Source: an uncultured Peptococcaceae bacterium
GTDB lineage: Bacteria > Bacillota > Peptococcia > Peptococcales > Peptococcaceae
Reading direction: 5' to 3'
DNA: 14,695 nt
NCBI GenBank assembly: GCA_900556545.1
Contig: USPE01000023.1
Coordinates: 1-14,695, forward strand
How positions within the stretch are numbered: position 1 is the stretch's first letter; every line of letters starts with the position of its first letter. The notes beneath the pieces are model-generated. The model saw only the letters and a list, made by a program, of their open reading frames with translations. It made no database searches and was not told the DNA's origin. Shown piece by piece: positions 12,938 to 14,695 of this stretch. A program made the translations under genes and the position numbers.

Positions 12938-14641
12938 ATGAGTATGATAAGAGAAAAATTAGAACAGATTACAAGAGAAGATATCATGCGTTTTGTAGCA
13001 TTATATTCAGTAGCTGCTTTTTTAGTATTGTTCTTGGTGTGTCCGCTATGTATATTATTTGCGAAAGCGTTTCAATATAAAGATGGCAGCTTTGCTGGTT
13101 TCACGCAGTTTATAAAATATTTCTCCAGCAATGCTATGGTATATTCTATTTCAAATACGTTTTTTATTGCTATTGTATCTACAATCATTGCAGTTACATT
13201 GGCATTTTTGTTCGCCTATTCATTGTCACGGAAAAATGTACCGATGAAAGGATTTTTTCGCTATGTAGGTATGGTGCCTCTTTTTGCTCCCACTATGCTG
13301 TTGGGGATTGCATTGATTTATTTATTTGGCAATAAGGGGATGTTGACAGCACTGGGGATACAAATTCCTCTATATGGAAAAGTTGGTATCATTATAGCAG
13401 AGAGTATCTATTGTTTTCCGGTAGCTACGACTATTTTGATGGTAGCTTTTTCAGCAGCAGATAATCGCTTATATGAGGCGGCAGATACTATGGGAACGTC
13501 TGCATTGCGTAAAATGCTTACAATTACAATTCCGAATGTTAAATATGGGCTTATTAGTGCAATTTTTGTGGCTTTTACCTACAGCTTTACTGATTTTGGT
13601 GCACCATCTGTGGTGGGCGGTAATTTCAATGTACTGGCTACAGACGTGTATAAGCAGGTGGTAGGACAGCAGAATTTTAATATGGGTGCTGTTGTTGGCA
13701 TTATTTTGTTGTTTCCGGCAGTGTTGTCTTTTGTGGTAGATCGTATTACCAGCCAGAAACAAAGTGCAGCAATCAGTGCTAAATCTGTGCCATATCAGAT
13801 TAAACCGCATAAAGTAACGGATTTTGTTGCCACAGTATTTTGCAGTATGGTTGCAATAGCGATGATTTTGTTTTTCGCAGTTGCGTTATTTGCTTCTCTA
13901 ATTAAATTGTGGCCATATAATTTGACACTTACATTGTCTAATTATGATTTGAGTCATGTTTCAGCAGGCAATGGTGTTATTGGATTTCGCAACTCTGTAT
14001 TGATTTCACTGATGACGGCATTTCTGGGGACAATTTTGACGTTTGTGGGTGCATATATGATAGAGAAGAATTATAGGTTCCCATTAAGCAGAAAAATTAC
14101 TTACTTTTTATCTATAATGCCGTTGGCTATTCCGGGTACAGTGGTAGGTTTGAGTTTTATCTTATTTTTCAATGCTTCTGCTTTTCAAATTCCCTTTACG
14201 GATTACAGTATAATGAATCCGTTTCATAGTATTTACGGTACCATCTGGATTATCATGCTGGCAAATATGGTACACTTTTATTCTGTGCCGTTTTCTACCG
14301 CTACAACAGCGTTGAAACGGATTGACAGAGAGTTTGAAACAGTGTCCGAATCGTTAAATGTGCCATTTTATAAAACGATGTGGCGTGTTACATTACCAAT
14401 GTGTTTTCCAGCCATTTGCGAAATGTGGGTGTATTTTTTTGTTAACTCGTTGGTAACAATATCTGCGGTAGTGTTTTTATATTTTCCAACAGCGCCAATT
14501 GCGTCCGTCATGATTGTTAGTATGCAGGGAGCAGGACAAACAGCGCCTGCTGCAGCAATGTGTATGGTATTACTGTTTATCAATTTGGGTGTGCGTTTGA
14601 TTTATGAAATCATTCATAGACGGCAGAGTCATAGTATCTGA
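12938..14641 (+). CDS. Phosphonate-type ABC transporter permease, two fused membrane domains
   Basis: This is the membrane channel of the importer, 567 residues. Two permease domains are fused in one chain, so a single gene supplies both halves, as in FbpB and PhnU2-type permeases. About twelve hydrophobic segments are visible: one group at residues 20-265, a break rich in charged and polar residues at about 265-290, and a second group at 290-560. The first ATPase-contact loop is a classical EAA motif at residues 180-205 (EAADTMGTSALRKMLTITIP). The second, at about 466-490 (FETVSESLNVPFYKTMWRVTLP), is less canonical but keeps the following glycine-free helix break and the TLP end. GGAAGGAAGG at 12916-12925 lies a little far (12 bases) from ATG 12938, but no better start is seen. 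It is the last gene of the operon in this window. Confidence 0.88.
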   Translation: MSMIREKLEQITREDIMRFVALYSVAAFLVLFLVCPLCILFAKAFQYKDGSFAGFTQFIKYFSSNAMVYSISNTFFIAIVSTIIAVTLAFLFAYSLSRKNVPMKGFFRYVGMVPLFAPTMLLGIALIYLFGNKGMLTALGIQIPLYGKVGIIIAESIYCFPVATTILMVAFSAADNRLYEAADTMGTSALRKMLTITIPNVKYGLISAIFVAFTYSFTDFGAPSVVGGNFNVLATDVYKQVVGQQNFNMGAVVGIILLFPAVLSFVVDRITSQKQSAAISAKSVPYQIKPHKVTDFVATVFCSMVAIAMILFFAVALFASLIKLWPYNLTLTLSNYDLSHVSAGNGVIGFRNSVLISLMTAFLGTILTFVGAYMIEKNYRFPLSRKITYFLSIMPLAIPGTVVGLSFILFFNASAFQIPFTDYSIMNPFHSIYGTIWIIMLANMVHFYSVPFSTATTALKRIDREFETVSESLNVPFYKTMWRVTLPMCFPAICEMWVYFFVNSLVTISAVVFLYFPTAPIASVMIVSMQGAGQTAPAAAMCMVLLFINLGVRLIYEIIHRRQSHSI

Positions 14642-14665
14642 AAATAAAAAATGGCAAATTGTAAA

Positions 14666-14681
14666 AGAACCCCCTGGTTTT
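14666..14681 (+). terminator. Weak candidate hairpin after the permease gene
   Basis: AGAACC (14666-14671) can pair with GGTTTT (14676-14681) around a CCCT loop, 24 bases after the stop. The tail that follows is AT-rich but not a T run, and the window ends soon after. It may be a poor terminator or nothing. Confidence 0.25.
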
Positions 14682-14695
14682 AATATGTGTTCAAA

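Overview
The window reads as a chromosomal segment of an anaerobic, moderately AT-rich bacterium, most likely a member of the Bacillota (Clostridia or Negativicutes). This rests on the strong AGGAGG-type ribosome sites, a lipoprotein substrate-binding protein, the C-P lyase gene content and the codon style. The placement is an inference and I cannot name a genus. All the genes look intact, and I see no insertion sequence, tRNA, rRNA or CRISPR array.

Layout. (1) Positions 1-1435 are the 3' end of a histidine biosynthesis operon: possibly the last codons of hisA, then hisF, hisI and hisE, packed tightly and closed by a strong intrinsic terminator. (2) Positions 1436-1776 hold that terminator, a 136-bp nested imperfect palindrome of unknown function, and an extended -10 promoter. 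(3) Positions 1777-3117 encode a MATE-family efflux pump. It converges on a GntR/UTRA regulator (3217-3924, minus strand), with a long hairpin between them that can terminate in both directions. (4) Positions 3925-4098 form a divergent control region. It carries a consensus-like promoter for the regulator and TTTACA/G repeats at 11- and 22-bp spacing facing the phn operon, which resembles a PhoP/PhoB (phosphate starvation) binding site. (5) Positions 4099-9833 encode a C-P lyase pathway in the order phnG-phnH-phnI-phnJ-phnK-phnM-phnL. Next comes a PHP-family phosphoesterase (9833-10654) in the place where proteobacterial operons usually supply PhnP. (6) Positions 10781-14641 encode an ABC importer resembling the 2-aminoethylphosphonate type: lipoprotein binding protein, ATPase and a permease with two fused membrane domains.

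How it works together. The importer would bring in a phosphonate. PhnI, with PhnG, PhnH and PhnL, would couple it to ribose from ATP. PhnM would remove pyrophosphate. The radical-SAM enzyme PhnJ would break the C-P bond, with PhnK as the ATPase docked on the core complex. The PHP enzyme would open the resulting cyclic ribose phosphate, probably releasing phosphate directly as described for PhnPP of Eggerthella lenta. The GntR regulator (PhnF position) and the Pho-box-like repeats suggest control by both substrate and phosphate supply. PhnJ keeps the glycine and all four cysteines used in the E. coli enzyme, so the pathway is expected to be functional.

The points that deserve most attention are the large palindromic element at 1506-1641, the four-cysteine insertion in PhnK, the use of a PHP enzyme in place of PhnP, the importer in place of PhnCDE, and the Pho-box-like repeats.
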